A stretch of 64,000 bases of DNA from Tautonia plasticadhaerens (lineage in GTDB: Bacteria > Planctomycetota > Planctomycetia > Isosphaerales > Isosphaeraceae): contig NZ_CP036426.1 of the NCBI RefSeq assembly GCF_007752535.1, positions 5,084,001 through 5,148,000 on the forward strand, given 5' to 3'. The notes below the pieces were generated by a model, which ran no database searches, was not told where the DNA came from, and was given only the letters and a program-made list of their open reading frames with translations. Within the stretch, counting starts at the first letter, position 1; each line of letters starts with the position of its first letter. Position numbers and translations under genes: made by a program. Positions 46,164 through 54,678 of this stretch are shown here, piece after piece.

Positions 46164-48281
46164 CTACCGTCCCGGGCGCGGCCTCGGTCTGGTCAGTTCG
46201 GCAAGCCGCCCCTTGTTCGCCCACGTCCGCGGCAGCCGGCGGAGCTCGCGCAGCCGCCGCAGCTCGGACCCGTCGGCCCAGATCACGTGGTGGCCCTGGG
46301 CGTCGCGATGCGCCGTCAACCACCCGACCCGCACCCATCGCCGCACCGTGTCTCGCGACACCCCCAGCCGACGCGCCAGCGACGACGGCCGGTATTCGTC
46401 GCGGCCGAGGCCGGCCGGGCTGCCGAAGGGCGTGCGGGCCAGCCCCAGGTGCCAGAGCAGCCGTTGCACCATCCCCCGCGTGAACCGCTCGGCCCGCTTC
46501 GGGGGACGGAACCCCTCGACGTTGAGCCGCTCGGCCATCGCCGCCGGGCTGAGCCGCTCGGCGCGCCATCCCCGCAGTCGCTCGACCAGTCGGGGGTAGT
46601 CGGCCAGGAGGTCGTACCGCTTCACCGGCCGGGACATGGCGTGCGACTCGGTCATGCCGCCGGACCAGTGGAGCGTCACATCGACCCGCTCGCTCGCCTT
46701 GTCCACGGTGACGGACACGTGGTCAATCAGGAGTCGGGCGATCCGCTGCCGCTCGGCGGGCGTCGTCGTCGTCGCCTGCCACACCGCCGGCAAGTCGCCG
46801 GCCAGCGACCGGATCGTCCGCTCGTCGTCCGGTGAGAGCCGACCGGGGGCCGACCCCCGCCACCGCTCGTGCTCGTCCTCGAGGCGCCGCTGCGCCCTCA
46901 ACGCCTCCTCCCAGCGCCGCTCCAACTCGCGGCCGACCAGGCGATTCTCCGGCTCGCAGGCCTGGTACTGCCGGGCCGCGCGGTCGGCCTCGCAGCCGGC
47001 GCGTTCGAGGCGGAGCCGCCAGTGCCGGGCCAGCTCGGACCGCTCGCGCTCGACCTCGGCCACCGCCGCCAAGCTCGCCTCCAGCGCCGCCGGCTCCACC
47101 GCCGCCAGGACCCGGCCGGCGACCAGCCCGTCGAGCGCCGGCCCGGAGAGGCTCTGGCAGATCGGCTCGGCGTGGTCGGCCGCCCCGCGGGCACAGGTGT
47201 AGCTGTACCGGCCCGTCGCCCCCGAGTACCGCACGAGCATCCGCCGGCCGCACCGCCCGCACCGCAGGAGTCCGGCCAGCAGCGAGGCCCCCTGCCGCGG
47301 CGCGCCGGGGCGGTCCCGGCGGGCCCGGTTGGCCTCCAGCCGCTCCTGGTTGTCACAGAACCGCTCCCAGGTGATGTAGGCCGGCAGCCGGTCGCGGATC
47401 AGCACCAGGCACTCCTCCGGGCGGCGGACCAGCTTGCCGGTGTCGGGCCGCCCGGGCCGCTTGCGCCGCGGGTCGACCTCCCGGTGGCCGAACCGGTAGG
47501 CACCGGCGTAGGCCGGGTGGTGCAGGACGTTCGACAGCGTCGGGCGGTTCGGCCGCCGCCACTCCAACCCGCCGCGGTTGGGGCCGTGGCGGGGTCGGAT
47601 CGGGATGCGGACCCCGTGGTGGACCAGGTAGCGGAGCAGGCCGTGCAGGGTACCCTCGCGGTCGAACCGGTCGAAGATCAGCCGCACGGTCGCCTGGACC
47701 TGCTCGTCGGGGTCGATCGCCCACTCGCCCGAGGCGAGGCGTACGTAGCCCAGCGGCGGGGAGCCCATCGGCTCGCCCCGGCGGGCCTTGTTGAGCCGGC
47801 CCTGGCACATCCGCTCCTTGATGACATGAAGTTCTGCCTCGTTCAACATGCCGTGCAGGCCCAGCAGGAGCCTGTCGTTGTGGTCGGCCGGGTCGTAGAC
47901 GGCGTCGGCGTCGGCCAGGAGCACGCGGAAGCGGGCGCAGAGCTCGAGCAGCTGGTGCCAGTCGCGGTTGGACCGGGCCAGCCGGCTCATCTCCAGGCCG
48001 AGGATCAGCCCGACGTTGTCGAGCGCCACCTCGGCCAGCAGCCGCTGGAACCCGGGCCGGCCCTCGATCGACTGGCCGCTCTTGCCCAGGTCGTCGTCGA
48101 TCGTGGTGACGCGGTCCCGTGGCCACCCGAGGGCGACGGCGCGGTCGGCCAGGGCGTACTGCCGGTCGGTGGACTCGCGGTGGTCGAGCACCTGCTGGGG
48201 TGTGGATTGGCGGACGTAGACGAAGGCCGCCCGGTCGAGATGCCAGGGCCGGAGCTTGGGCGAGCGGGTTGCGTCACTCAT
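46164..48281 (-). CDS. Large serine recombinase with zinc ribbon and C-terminal helix-turn-helix, intact
   Basis: 705 residues. The resolvase catalytic domain (about 18-165) has the nucleophile Ser in FVYVRQSTPQQVLDHRES, then VEMSRLARS-like LEMSRLARSNRDWHQLLELC. The recombinase domain (about 190-300) has PLGYVRLASGEWAIDPDEQV and NVLHHPAYAGAYRFGHREVD. A zinc ribbon follows (CGRCGRRMLVRYSG, then CARG and ICQS), then a long charged coiled coil and, unusually, a C-terminal MerR-like helix-turn-helix (RRLGVSRDTVRRWVRVGWLT). It is the only undamaged copy of four in the window. It overlaps its companion gene by eight bases, implying coupled expression. Confidence 0.95.
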   Translation of the reverse strand: MSDATRSPKLRPWHLDRAAFVYVRQSTPQQVLDHRESTDRQYALADRAVALGWPRDRVTTIDDDLGKSGQSIEGRPGFQRLLAEVALDNVGLILGLEMSRLARSNRDWHQLLELCARFRVLLADADAVYDPADHNDRLLLGLHGMLNEAELHVIKERMCQGRLNKARRGEPMGSPPLGYVRLASGEWAIDPDEQVQATVRLIFDRFDREGTLHGLLRYLVHHGVRIPIRPRHGPNRGGLEWRRPNRPTLSNVLHHPAYAGAYRFGHREVDPRRKRPGRPDTGKLVRRPEECLVLIRDRLPAYITWERFCDNQERLEANRARRDRPGAPRQGASLLAGLLRCGRCGRRMLVRYSGATGRYSYTCARGAADHAEPICQSLSGPALDGLVAGRVLAAVEPAALEASLAAVAEVERERSELARHWRLRLERAGCEADRAARQYQACEPENRLVGRELERRWEEALRAQRRLEDEHERWRGSAPGRLSPDDERTIRSLAGDLPAVWQATTTTPAERQRIARLLIDHVSVTVDKASERVDVTLHWSGGMTESHAMSRPVKRYDLLADYPRLVERLRGWRAERLSPAAMAERLNVEGFRPPKRAERFTRGMVQRLLWHLGLARTPFGSPAGLGRDEYRPSSLARRLGVSRDTVRRWVRVGWLTAHRDAQGHHVIWADGSELRRLRELRRLPRTWANKGRLAELTRPRPRPGR

Positions 48282-48573
48282 GGCCGGCCTCCTCGCTTCG
48301 GGTGGCCGCCAGGAGCCTGGCGAGGAGTTGGCCGAGCAGGTCGCGGAGCTGTCGCTGCCGGTCGGCCGGCAGGCGGGCCCAGATCGTCGGTGCGACCGTC
48401 GGCGGTGGGCAGGGCGCCGTCGTCAGGCGCGGGGGGGAGCGTTGTGACGGGGGGCGACGGACATGCGATGTCTCCCGATGCCGAGGTCAGGTGATGTCGG
48501 CACCACGCCGCCAGCTCAAGCAGCGCGGCGGCGCTGATCGTAACCGCCGCCGGGGGTGCTGCACCACCGGTCG
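48274..48573 (-). CDS. Companion gene of recombinase 1, two frames joined at a C7 tract
   Basis: In one frame the - strand encodes AALLELAAWCRHHLTSASGD and then runs into seven C (complement of 48431-48437). In the +1 frame after the tract it encodes TIWARLPADRQRQLRDLLGQ and ends with GHE and TGA at 48276-48274, eight bases inside the recombinase gene. The same two blocks, in the same frame relation, occur before recombinases 2 and 4. The second block has no ATG, GTG or TTG of its own. Function unknown; the W-x2-L-P-x3-R pattern with leucine heptads suggests a small helical protein. The start of the first block is not resolved. Confidence 0.55.
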
Positions 48574-48579
48574 CTTGAG

Positions 48580-48991
48580 GTGCAGTCTGCTTGGCACGTC
48601 TCCGCCTGCCAGCGTCGGCGGTACAGGGCCCCCAGGTCTCTGTCCAGATACCGCCCCGCATCCGCCAGAGTCGTGACGACGACCAGCTCGAGCACCCGCT
48701 TGGCCCGATCCCGGACCCGCACGAGCAGTTCCCGGACGGCGAGCCGGGCCGGCATCGCGTCATACTCGGCGCGGCTCAACCAGCTGGGGACGTACACCGA
48801 TTTGGTCCAGGTGACTCGCCGGGCCGGAACTCGTCGAAGAGCCCCCGCAGCAGGGCCTGCTCGCCGGTCTACTTGCCCTGATACGGCCCCATGGCGGCCT
48901 GGAGTACAGTGCCGACGGCCAGGCTGAAGACGATCTGCAGCCGGGCGATCGGGAAGCCCATGCCGGGCGCCTGGCTGTCGAGCTGGGGTTT
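48580..48991 (-). pseudogene. IS4-family transposase fragment
   Basis: Reading leftward: GFPIARLQIVFSLAVGTVLQ, AAMGPYQGK, then a TAG at 48871-48869 where Gln is expected, then TGEQALLRGLFDEFRPGE. After a deletion comes VYVPSWLSRAEYDAMPARLA and DLGALYRRRWQAE. These are the middle parts of an IS4 transposase different from the copy at 20.5 kb. The 5' side is cut by the ISAzo13 element, the 3' side by recombinase element 1 exactly where the R-W-x-A-E-x5-L-K motif should follow. Confidence 0.78.
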
Positions 48992-50301
48992 AGGCGTCTC
49001 GCCAAATTAGATTGTCCTTTCCGCCTCATCGGTTGCTACGATCGTCCTCGTGGGGAACCCCGTGACGCAGACCATCGAGGCGAAGTACACCACCCTCCGG
49101 CCCCTCCTCGATGAGCGGGCTCGTCGCCTCTGGGCCGCCGTGGAGGCCCGAGCCCTCGGGCGGGGCGGCATCATCCGGGTCGCCGAGGCCACGGGCCTCT
49201 CACGGGGCACCATCCTGGCGGGGCTGCGGGAACTCGACACCCCGGCCCCGCCGGACGAGGGGCGTCCCCCGACCGGGCGGTTACGCCGCCTGGGGGGCGG
49301 ACGGAAGCTGCTGGTCGATCACGACCCGGACCTGCTGCGTGACCTCGAAGCCCTGGTCGATCCGGTGACCCGAGGCGACCCGATGTCCCCGCTGCGGTGG
49401 ACCTGCAAGAGTGCGGCCAAGCTGGCCGAGGGGCTCCGGACCCGGGGGCATGCCGTCGGCGAGCGGACGGTCAACCGGTTGTTGCACGACCTGGGCTATA
49501 GCCTCCAGGGCGGCCGCAAGACGATCGAGGGCAAGGGCCACCCCGACCGGGATGCCCAGTTCCGGCACATCAACCGGCGGGTCAAGGCGTTCCAGCGGCA
49601 GGGGCAGCCGGTCGTCTCGGTCGACGCCAAGGAGAAGGAGCTGGTGGGCCGCTATCGCAACGACGGGCGGGAGTGGCAGGCCGAGGGCGAGCCCCAGGAG
49701 GTGAAGGTCCACGACTTCATCGACAAGGACCTGGGCAAGGCGATCCCCTACGGCATCGACGACTTGGCGGCCGACGTCGGATGGGTCAGCGTCGGGGTCG
49801 ATCACGACACGGCCGAGTTCGCCGTGGAGTCGCTCCGGCGATGGTGGCGGGACATGAGGAGCCGGGCCTACCCGCAGGCGGGGCGGCTGCTGATCACGGC
49901 CGATGGCGGCAGCTCGAACGGGAGCCGATGCCGGCTGTGGAAGTCGGGGTTGCAGCGGCTGGCCGACGAGATCGGGCGGGACATCTCGGTGTGCCACTTC
50001 CCGCCGGGGACGAGCAAGTGGGACGAGATCGAGCACCGGATGTCCTGCCACATCACGGAGAACTGGCGGGGCAGGCCGCTGGTGAGCCGGGAGGTCGTGG
50101 TCAACCTGATCGGGTGCACGACGACGAAGACGGGCTTGGAGATCGAAGCCGAGTTGGATGGGGGTAGCGACCCGACCGGTCGAGAGGTCACGGACCAGCA
50201 GATGGAGGGGCTATCCATCAAGCGGGAGAGATTCCACGGCGAGTGGAACTACACCATCCGGCCCAGGCAGTAAACGGACAATCTATTTTGGCGAGACGCC
50301 T
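48992..50301 (+). mobile_element. ISAzo13-family insertion sequence with 26-bp inverted ends
   Basis: The ends start AGGCGTCTCGCCAAATTAGA (48992) and match the reverse complement of 50276-50301 at 25 of 26 positions. One transposase gene lies between. The flanks do not show a clear direct repeat. It has truncated the IS4 fragment on its left. Confidence 0.9.
49050..50273 (+). CDS. ISAzo13-family transposase
   Basis: 407 residues from the GTG at 49050 (GTG 49062 is an alternative), uninterrupted. Family features: an N-terminal helix-turn-helix (GGIIRVAEATGLSRGTILAG), then RWTCKSAAKLAEGLRTRGHA, PVVSVDAKEKELVGRYRNDG (first Asp), LLITADGGSSNGSRCRLWKS (second Asp) and TSKWDEIEHRMSCHITENWR (last Glu). 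The stop codon lies immediately before the right terminal repeat. The gene looks functional. Confidence 0.93.
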   Translation: MGNPVTQTIEAKYTTLRPLLDERARRLWAAVEARALGRGGIIRVAEATGLSRGTILAGLRELDTPAPPDEGRPPTGRLRRLGGGRKLLVDHDPDLLRDLEALVDPVTRGDPMSPLRWTCKSAAKLAEGLRTRGHAVGERTVNRLLHDLGYSLQGGRKTIEGKGHPDRDAQFRHINRRVKAFQRQGQPVVSVDAKEKELVGRYRNDGREWQAEGEPQEVKVHDFIDKDLGKAIPYGIDDLAADVGWVSVGVDHDTAEFAVESLRRWWRDMRSRAYPQAGRLLITADGGSSNGSRCRLWKSGLQRLADEIGRDISVCHFPPGTSKWDEIEHRMSCHITENWRGRPLVSREVVVNLIGCTTTKTGLEIEAELDGGSDPTGREVTDQQMEGLSIKRERFHGEWNYTIRPRQ

Positions 50302-50745
50302 TCTATGAAGGTGCCGACGTCAAGCCTCAAGACCGATCTCTCCACGCACCTCAGCCCGTGACGGACCGTGATCGCTGCCGGCCCCGCCCTTCGTCCCGGC
50401 GACCGGCCTCCTCCCGATCCTTCGACCTCGACCGCCCTCCCCGTCCCGATCTCCTGGTCCCAATCCCGGACCTCAAGCGACCTCTCGGCGGGTGGCTGGC
50501 GTCGCGACGTGCGGCAGATTGCCGGCACGACCTTCTCTCCGTGCCCGGCGGCCTCGGCCTCCGGGGCACCCATTACTACGTTCGTCGCCGACGACTCCCA
50601 GCCGGTGAGCGGGGCGATCCCCTCTAACCCACGGCCCCCTCACCGGGGGCCCGGCGTCTGTCCCGGTCGCCCCGCCCGCCGACGGCCGCTCACTGGCTCG
50701 CGCTCAGGCCCTCAGATTTGATCGTGTGAGAGGGTCAGCATAATT
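50302..50745. other. Region between ISAzo13 and IS110 without a gene
   Basis: About 440 bases with no frame resembling a known protein. The last 40 bases before the tandem repeat (TCAGATTTGATCGTGTGAG and on) are less GC-rich and may include the IS110 right end. Confidence 0.4.
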
Positions 50746-50796
50746 CTCGCCCTCGCCCTCGCCCTCGCCCTCGCCCTCGCCCTCGCCCTCGCCCTC
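50746..50796. repeat. Tandem hexamer repeat (CTCGCC, about 8.5 copies)
   Basis: Bases 50746-50796 are uninterrupted copies of CTCGCC. The tract reaches the stop codon of the IS110 transposase gene on the - strand, so it occupies the 3' non-coding end of the element. Such simple repeats change copy number by slippage. Confidence 0.95.
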
Positions 50797-51976
50797 AGCC
50801 CGTACCCGCCGGCAGCCGGCCGTTGAGCTTCTTCCTCCAGGGCACCATCTCCGCCCCCTCCGGCGCCTCGCCGAACTCCAGGTACTTCCAGAACGCCACC
50901 AACAGCTTGCGCGCCAGGGCCACGATCCCCACCTTCCGCGCCCGCGCGTTGCCCGAGCCGAACCGCTCGTGATACCACCGGCTCAGCGCGCTCCGCGGCT
51001 GGTACTGGAGCCACATCCAGGCCAGTTCCACCAGCATCCACCGCACCCGCCGGTTGCCCGCCTTGCTGATGCCCTGCTCGCGGTGCGACGAGCCGCTCTG
51101 GTACGGCGTCGGCACCAGGCCCACCAGGCTGGCCAACTCGCGGCGGTTCTTGATCCGACGCCACCCGAAGATCTCCTGCACCAGCAGCCAGGCCCCCACC
51201 GGACCGACCCCCTTGAGGTCCATCAGCCGGCGGACCTGCTCGACGTGCGGCGCCGCGTCGTCGCGGACGGCCCGCCGCTGGGCGTTCTCGCGGTCGCGGA
51301 CCTGGGCGTCGACGAGCTTCCATCGCTCGAACTCGCGGAGCAGCCGCGCCGCCGTGTGCTCGGGCACCGGGCGGCCGTCCCACTGCCGCAGGGCGGCCAG
51401 CCGCTCGGGCAGGCGGCCGTCGACGACGAACGCCAGGCCGAGGTGGGCCAGCAGCCCCTTGATCCGGTTGGAGTGCTCGGTCCGCTCGGCCTTCAGGGCC
51501 ATCAGCTCGCGCTGCGGGGCGCGGCGGTCCTCGTCCTCGGGCGCGGGGACGTTCACCACGGCCCACAGCCCGCGCTCGCCGCCGTGGTGCCGCTGGAGCA
51601 TGGCCAGCAGCTTGACGACGTCCAGGCCGTCGCTCTTGGCGCGGCGGGCGCGGCGGTTGACCTCGATGCTGGCCGGGTCGACGACGAGGTTCTCGTGGCC
51701 GTGGTGGATCAGGTAGCGATGCAGCCAGAAGCCATCGCGGCCGGCCTCGAAGACCGAGCGGACCGGCGCGTCGTCGGGCAGGCCGAGGCGTCGGCGGGCC
51801 CGGGCGATCTCACGCCGGAGGGCGTCGGTGTCGCGGGCCGGGATGGTGACCTGACGCGGGGCGCGGGCCGGTGCGTCGGCGAAGGCGAGCTTCCAGGTGG
51901 TCCAGCCCAGCTCGAAGGCCAGGTAGAGCGTCGGGGTGGAGGCCGTGCTATGATCGCGGTCGTGGGTCGCTGGCAT
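50795..51976 (-). CDS. IS110-family transposase (DEDD recombinase)
   Basis: 393 residues from ATG 51976; a longer frame upstream to 52030 is less likely. The N-terminal RuvC-like domain begins LYLAFELGWTTWKLAFADAP with an acidic residue at the first catalytic position, then VFEAGRDGFWLHRYLIHHGH and RRAKSDGLDVVKLLAMLQRH (D-x2-D pair). The C-terminal Tnp domain has MDLKGVGPVGAWLLVQEIFG and QSGSSHREQGISKAGNRRVR with the Ser nucleophile region. The gene is intact. IS110 elements insert without terminal repeats, guided by an element-encoded bridge RNA. Confidence 0.92.
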   Translation of the reverse strand: MPATHDRDHSTASTPTLYLAFELGWTTWKLAFADAPARAPRQVTIPARDTDALRREIARARRRLGLPDDAPVRSVFEAGRDGFWLHRYLIHHGHENLVVDPASIEVNRRARRAKSDGLDVVKLLAMLQRHHGGERGLWAVVNVPAPEDEDRRAPQRELMALKAERTEHSNRIKGLLAHLGLAFVVDGRLPERLAALRQWDGRPVPEHTAARLLREFERWKLVDAQVRDRENAQRRAVRDDAAPHVEQVRRLMDLKGVGPVGAWLLVQEIFGWRRIKNRRELASLVGLVPTPYQSGSSHREQGISKAGNRRVRWMLVELAWMWLQYQPRSALSRWYHERFGSGNARARKVGIVALARKLLVAFWKYLEFGEAPEGAEMVPWRKKLNGRLPAGTG

Positions 51977-52179
51977 GGTAAAGACTCCGTATCCGAGGGA
52001 CCTGCTAACCCCCCTCCTGGAGCTTGCCATGTCGGCGGCTCACAGCAACTCGCCCGGCTCGCTCCGGGCATAGTATCTAACCCTTCGCCTGCCATACGGG
52101 GGGAAGTCCCTCTCCGAGTTGCGCTGAGTGGGTCGCCATAGGTTCCTGGACGACCGTGAGGGCGTGACCTACGGTTGCG
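51977..52179 (-). ncRNA. Candidate bridge-RNA region of the IS110 element
   Basis: About 200 non-coding bases precede the IS110 transposase on its own strand and end where an IS630 fragment begins. In the IS110 group the bridge RNA is encoded in the left end, upstream of the transposase. I see no other reason for this spacer, but I could not fold it or align guide loops to flanks, so this is a location hypothesis only. Confidence 0.3.
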
Positions 52180-52767
52180 ATGCTCCCCCTCGGAGTCGCG
52201 ACCATGGCCCTCCTCAGGCTGACCGACGCCGAGCGCGGCCACCTTCGCGGCCTGGCGAAGCGGTCCGATGACCGCCGCGTCATCCACCGGGCCTTGGCCC
52301 TGCTGGACCTCGACTCCGGCTCGGCCCCCGAGGCCGTGGCCGCCCGCCTCGGCGTCGGCCGCTCCACCGTCTACGGCTGGGTCGCACGCTACCGGTCCGA
52401 GCGCCGGGCGGCCCCGTCGCTGGCCGACCGGCCGCGTGCCGGGCGCCCTCCCACCACCGGGCGGGCCGCCGCCGCGCTGGCCGAGGCGGCGCTGGCCTCC
52501 GACCCCCGCGCCGCCGGCTACCGCCACACCACCTGGGCGGTCCCCCTGCTGGTCGCCCACCTCAAGCGGCCGGCCGGCCGCGAGGCCAGCGGCACGACCA
52601 TACGCCGCGCCCTGCACGGGCCGGGCTACCGCTGGAACCGGCCCCGCTTCGTCCGTTCGCGCCGCTCGCCGACCTGGCGGCAGGCAAAGGGGGGCTGAGG
52701 CTCGGGCTGGCCGGGCGCACGCGCGCCGTCGTCCTGTTCTCCGACGCCACGATCCTCATCGAGACGC
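52180..52767 (+). pseudogene. 5' part of an IS630-family transposase with a -1 slip site
   Basis: From ATG 52180 or, more likely, ATG 52204 the frame encodes ALLRLTDAERGHLRGLAKRS, a winged-helix part (RLGVGRSTVYGWVARYRSER) and RRSPTWRQAKGG, then stops at 52698. In the -1 frame after A3G6 (52686-52694) it continues GLRLGLAGRTRAVVLFSDAT with the first catalytic Asp. Two-frame organisation with such a slip site is normal for this IS type. The gene ends abruptly at 52767, where an IS3 element begins, so two catalytic acids are missing. Confidence 0.82.
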
Positions 52768-52963
52768 TGACCTGCCCCCCTGAAACGAGTCCGCCTGCGA
52801 TGCGACAATCGCAGGCGATTTTTCTGAGGGGAGCGGTACAATGACCAAGCGGCAGCGACACACCCCCGAGCAGATCATCGCCAAGCTCCGCGAGGCGGAG
52901 GTGCTCATCGCCCAGGGCAAGGGCGTCGACCAGGCGGCCAAGCAGGTCGGCGTCACGGAAGAG
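52768..52963 (+). pseudogene. Left end and orfA start of an IS3-family element (IS407-like)
   Basis: TGACCTGCCCCCCTGAAA at 52768 is a typical IS3-type end. The ATG at 52841 opens orfA: MTKRQRHTPEQIIAKLREAE, then QAAKQVGVTEE. The expected Y-Y-R-W-R continuation is missing; recombinase gene sequence begins after GGAAGAG (52957-52963). No other part of this IS3 copy occurs in the window. Confidence 0.82.
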
Positions 52964-52986
52964 ACGCCATCGGACTGCACCCCTCG

Positions 52987-54649
52987 TCAAGCTTCTGCAT
53001 CGCACGTCGACGGCCCATGCTCCACCTCCCTGACGCTCATGCGCCTGCGGATCGCCCCGAGGTCCGGGCGGCCGCCCAGCCCCGTGATCACCAGCCTCCC
53101 GTGCCCACCTTCCCCGATTCGGCGGGCGGAGACTACCCCGCGCCGCGCCCAGCTGTAGACCGTTCCGGGCGGCACACCGAGCCGCTTCGCCAGGTCCGGC
53201 ACCAGCCATTCGCCCCGTCGGACGCCCGCGGCGTCGGGACGCTCCCGGGCCAGGCCGTATCGCCTCACCAGTCGCGCCACGGTCGCCGCCGTGATGCGCC
53301 CGCCGGCGGCCGCTCGCAGCCCCTCGGCGTCGAGCCGCTCGGCGACCCGCGTCGCCGACAGGCCCTCGCCCCTGAGCTCCACGACCCGGCGGCGCAACCG
53401 CTCGCCGTCCGCCAATTGCTCGAGGCGGGCCACCGGCCGCCGCAGGCGGGCCCGCGTCTCGCTGCCACCGACCCAGCGGTTTCGCGCCTCGCACCACTCC
53501 GTCCGGCCCTCGACGGTGACGGTCACCTCCTCGATCACCTGGCGGAGGACCTCCTTGCGGTCGGCGTCGGTCGTGCTCGGCATCGACCAGAGGGACGGCA
53601 AATCGGCCGCCAGGCGACGGATCTCGGCCTGCTCCCCGGCGCTCAACGCCCGCGGCTGCTGGCGCAGGGATCGCTCGTGCTCGTCCGATAGCTCCCGCAG
53701 CGCCGCCAGCTTCTCCTCCCAGGCCGCCTCCAGCGTCCGCGCCACCAGGCGGTTCTCCGGCTCCACTGCGTCGTACTGCCTCCGGGCGCGGTCGGCCTCG
53801 AAGCGCGCCCGCTCCAGCCGCCGGCGCCACTGCCCCTCGGCCTGCTCGATCTGCCCCTGCAGGTCAGCCGCGACGCGAAGGCTGACCTCCAGGGCCGAGG
53901 GGGTCAGGGCCAGCAGCGCCAGGCGGACGACCTCGTCGTCCAGGGCCCGCGCCGCCAGGCCCTGGCATCGCCCCGCCCCGTAGTTGACCCGGGCCGCCTC
54001 GCAATAGTAGCGGGGCCGGCTCGCCTTGCCGGCGTAGCGGGTCATCATCCGCGCCCCGCACCGCCCGCAGACGACCAGGCCTGTCAGCAGGGCCCGGCCG
54101 CGTCGGGTCGTTCCCCGTGCTTCGCGCTGCGACCGGTTCGCGGCCAGGCGGGCGACGTTGGCCTCGTACGCCTCCCAGCCGATGTAGGCCGGGTAGCGGT
54201 CGCGGATCAGCACCTGCCACTGGTCGCGCGGCAGCCTCTGCGGCCGCCCTCGCCGGGGCCGCCCCCGCGCCTGGAAGCTCCGACCGTAGACGTAGGCCCC
54301 GGCGTACATCGGGTGGACCAGCATGTTGCGCAGCGTCGCCGCGCTGGGACGCCGCCACTGCAGCCGGCCCTTGTCGGGCCCGCTGTCGGCCCGGACGGGA
54401 ACCAGCAGGCCCCGCCCGGCGACCCAGTTGAGCAGGCCGCTGGCCGAGCCGATCCGCTCGAACTGGTCGAAGACCAGCCGGACGAAGGACCGCACCTGCT
54501 CGTCGGGGTCGAGCTCGGCCCCGCCGTCGGCCGAGCGGACATAGCCGATGGGGACCTTGCTGACCAGCTCGCCGCGGCGGGCCTTCTGCAACGCGCCCTG
54601 CCGCATCCGCTGGCGGAGGATGTGCAGCTCGGCCTCGCTCATGGTCCCC
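52987..54649 (-). pseudogene. Recombinase 2, 3' part (zinc ribbon to C-terminus), split by recombinase element 3
   Basis: This part starts at GTMSEAELHILRQRMRQGAL, the long helix that follows the catalytic domain, and continues through PIGYVRSADGGAELDPDEQV, the zinc ribbon CGRCGARMMTRYAGKASRPR with YYCEAARVNYGAGRCQ, the coiled coil, and a C-terminal helix-turn-helix (KRLGVPPGTVYSWARRGVVS). The 5' part lies at 56981-57430, where the protein stops at LLLGLK. Joining the two gives LLLGLKGTMSEAEL, the family sequence. An ATG at 54672 exists by chance in the inserted element and probably does not make a functional protein. Confidence 0.92.
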
Positions 54650-54678
54650 AAGGGCTCCATGAGATAAGGCACGGGGAA

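Larger units (their letters stand above)
46121..48573 (-). mobile_element. Recombinase element 1: companion gene plus intact large serine recombinase
   Basis: The approximately 2.45-kb unit is bounded on its 3' side by the IS701 fragment (junction CTCTTGGAG at about 46110-46120) and on its 5' side by an IS4 fragment (CTCAAG read on the - strand at 48579-48574). It contains a frame-shifted companion gene, the intact recombinase and a strong hairpin. The two flanks come from different ISs, so the unit is not a simple insertion at one site. Boundaries are good to perhaps 10 bases. Confidence 0.7.

Noticed and set aside
50746-50796. CRISPR-like repeat
   Set aside because: Uninterrupted hexamers with no spacers; simple tandem repeat.
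50712-51566. Open frame with an Arg-Ala repeat on the - strand
   Set aside because: It is the antisense-phase shadow of the IS110 gene running into the CTCGCC tandem repeat; the repeat creates the Arg-Ala string.
54650-54672. ATG at 54672 as true start of a 561-residue recombinase
   Set aside because: The first eight codons lie in the inserted element; the catalytic domain is missing and is found intact on the other side of that element.
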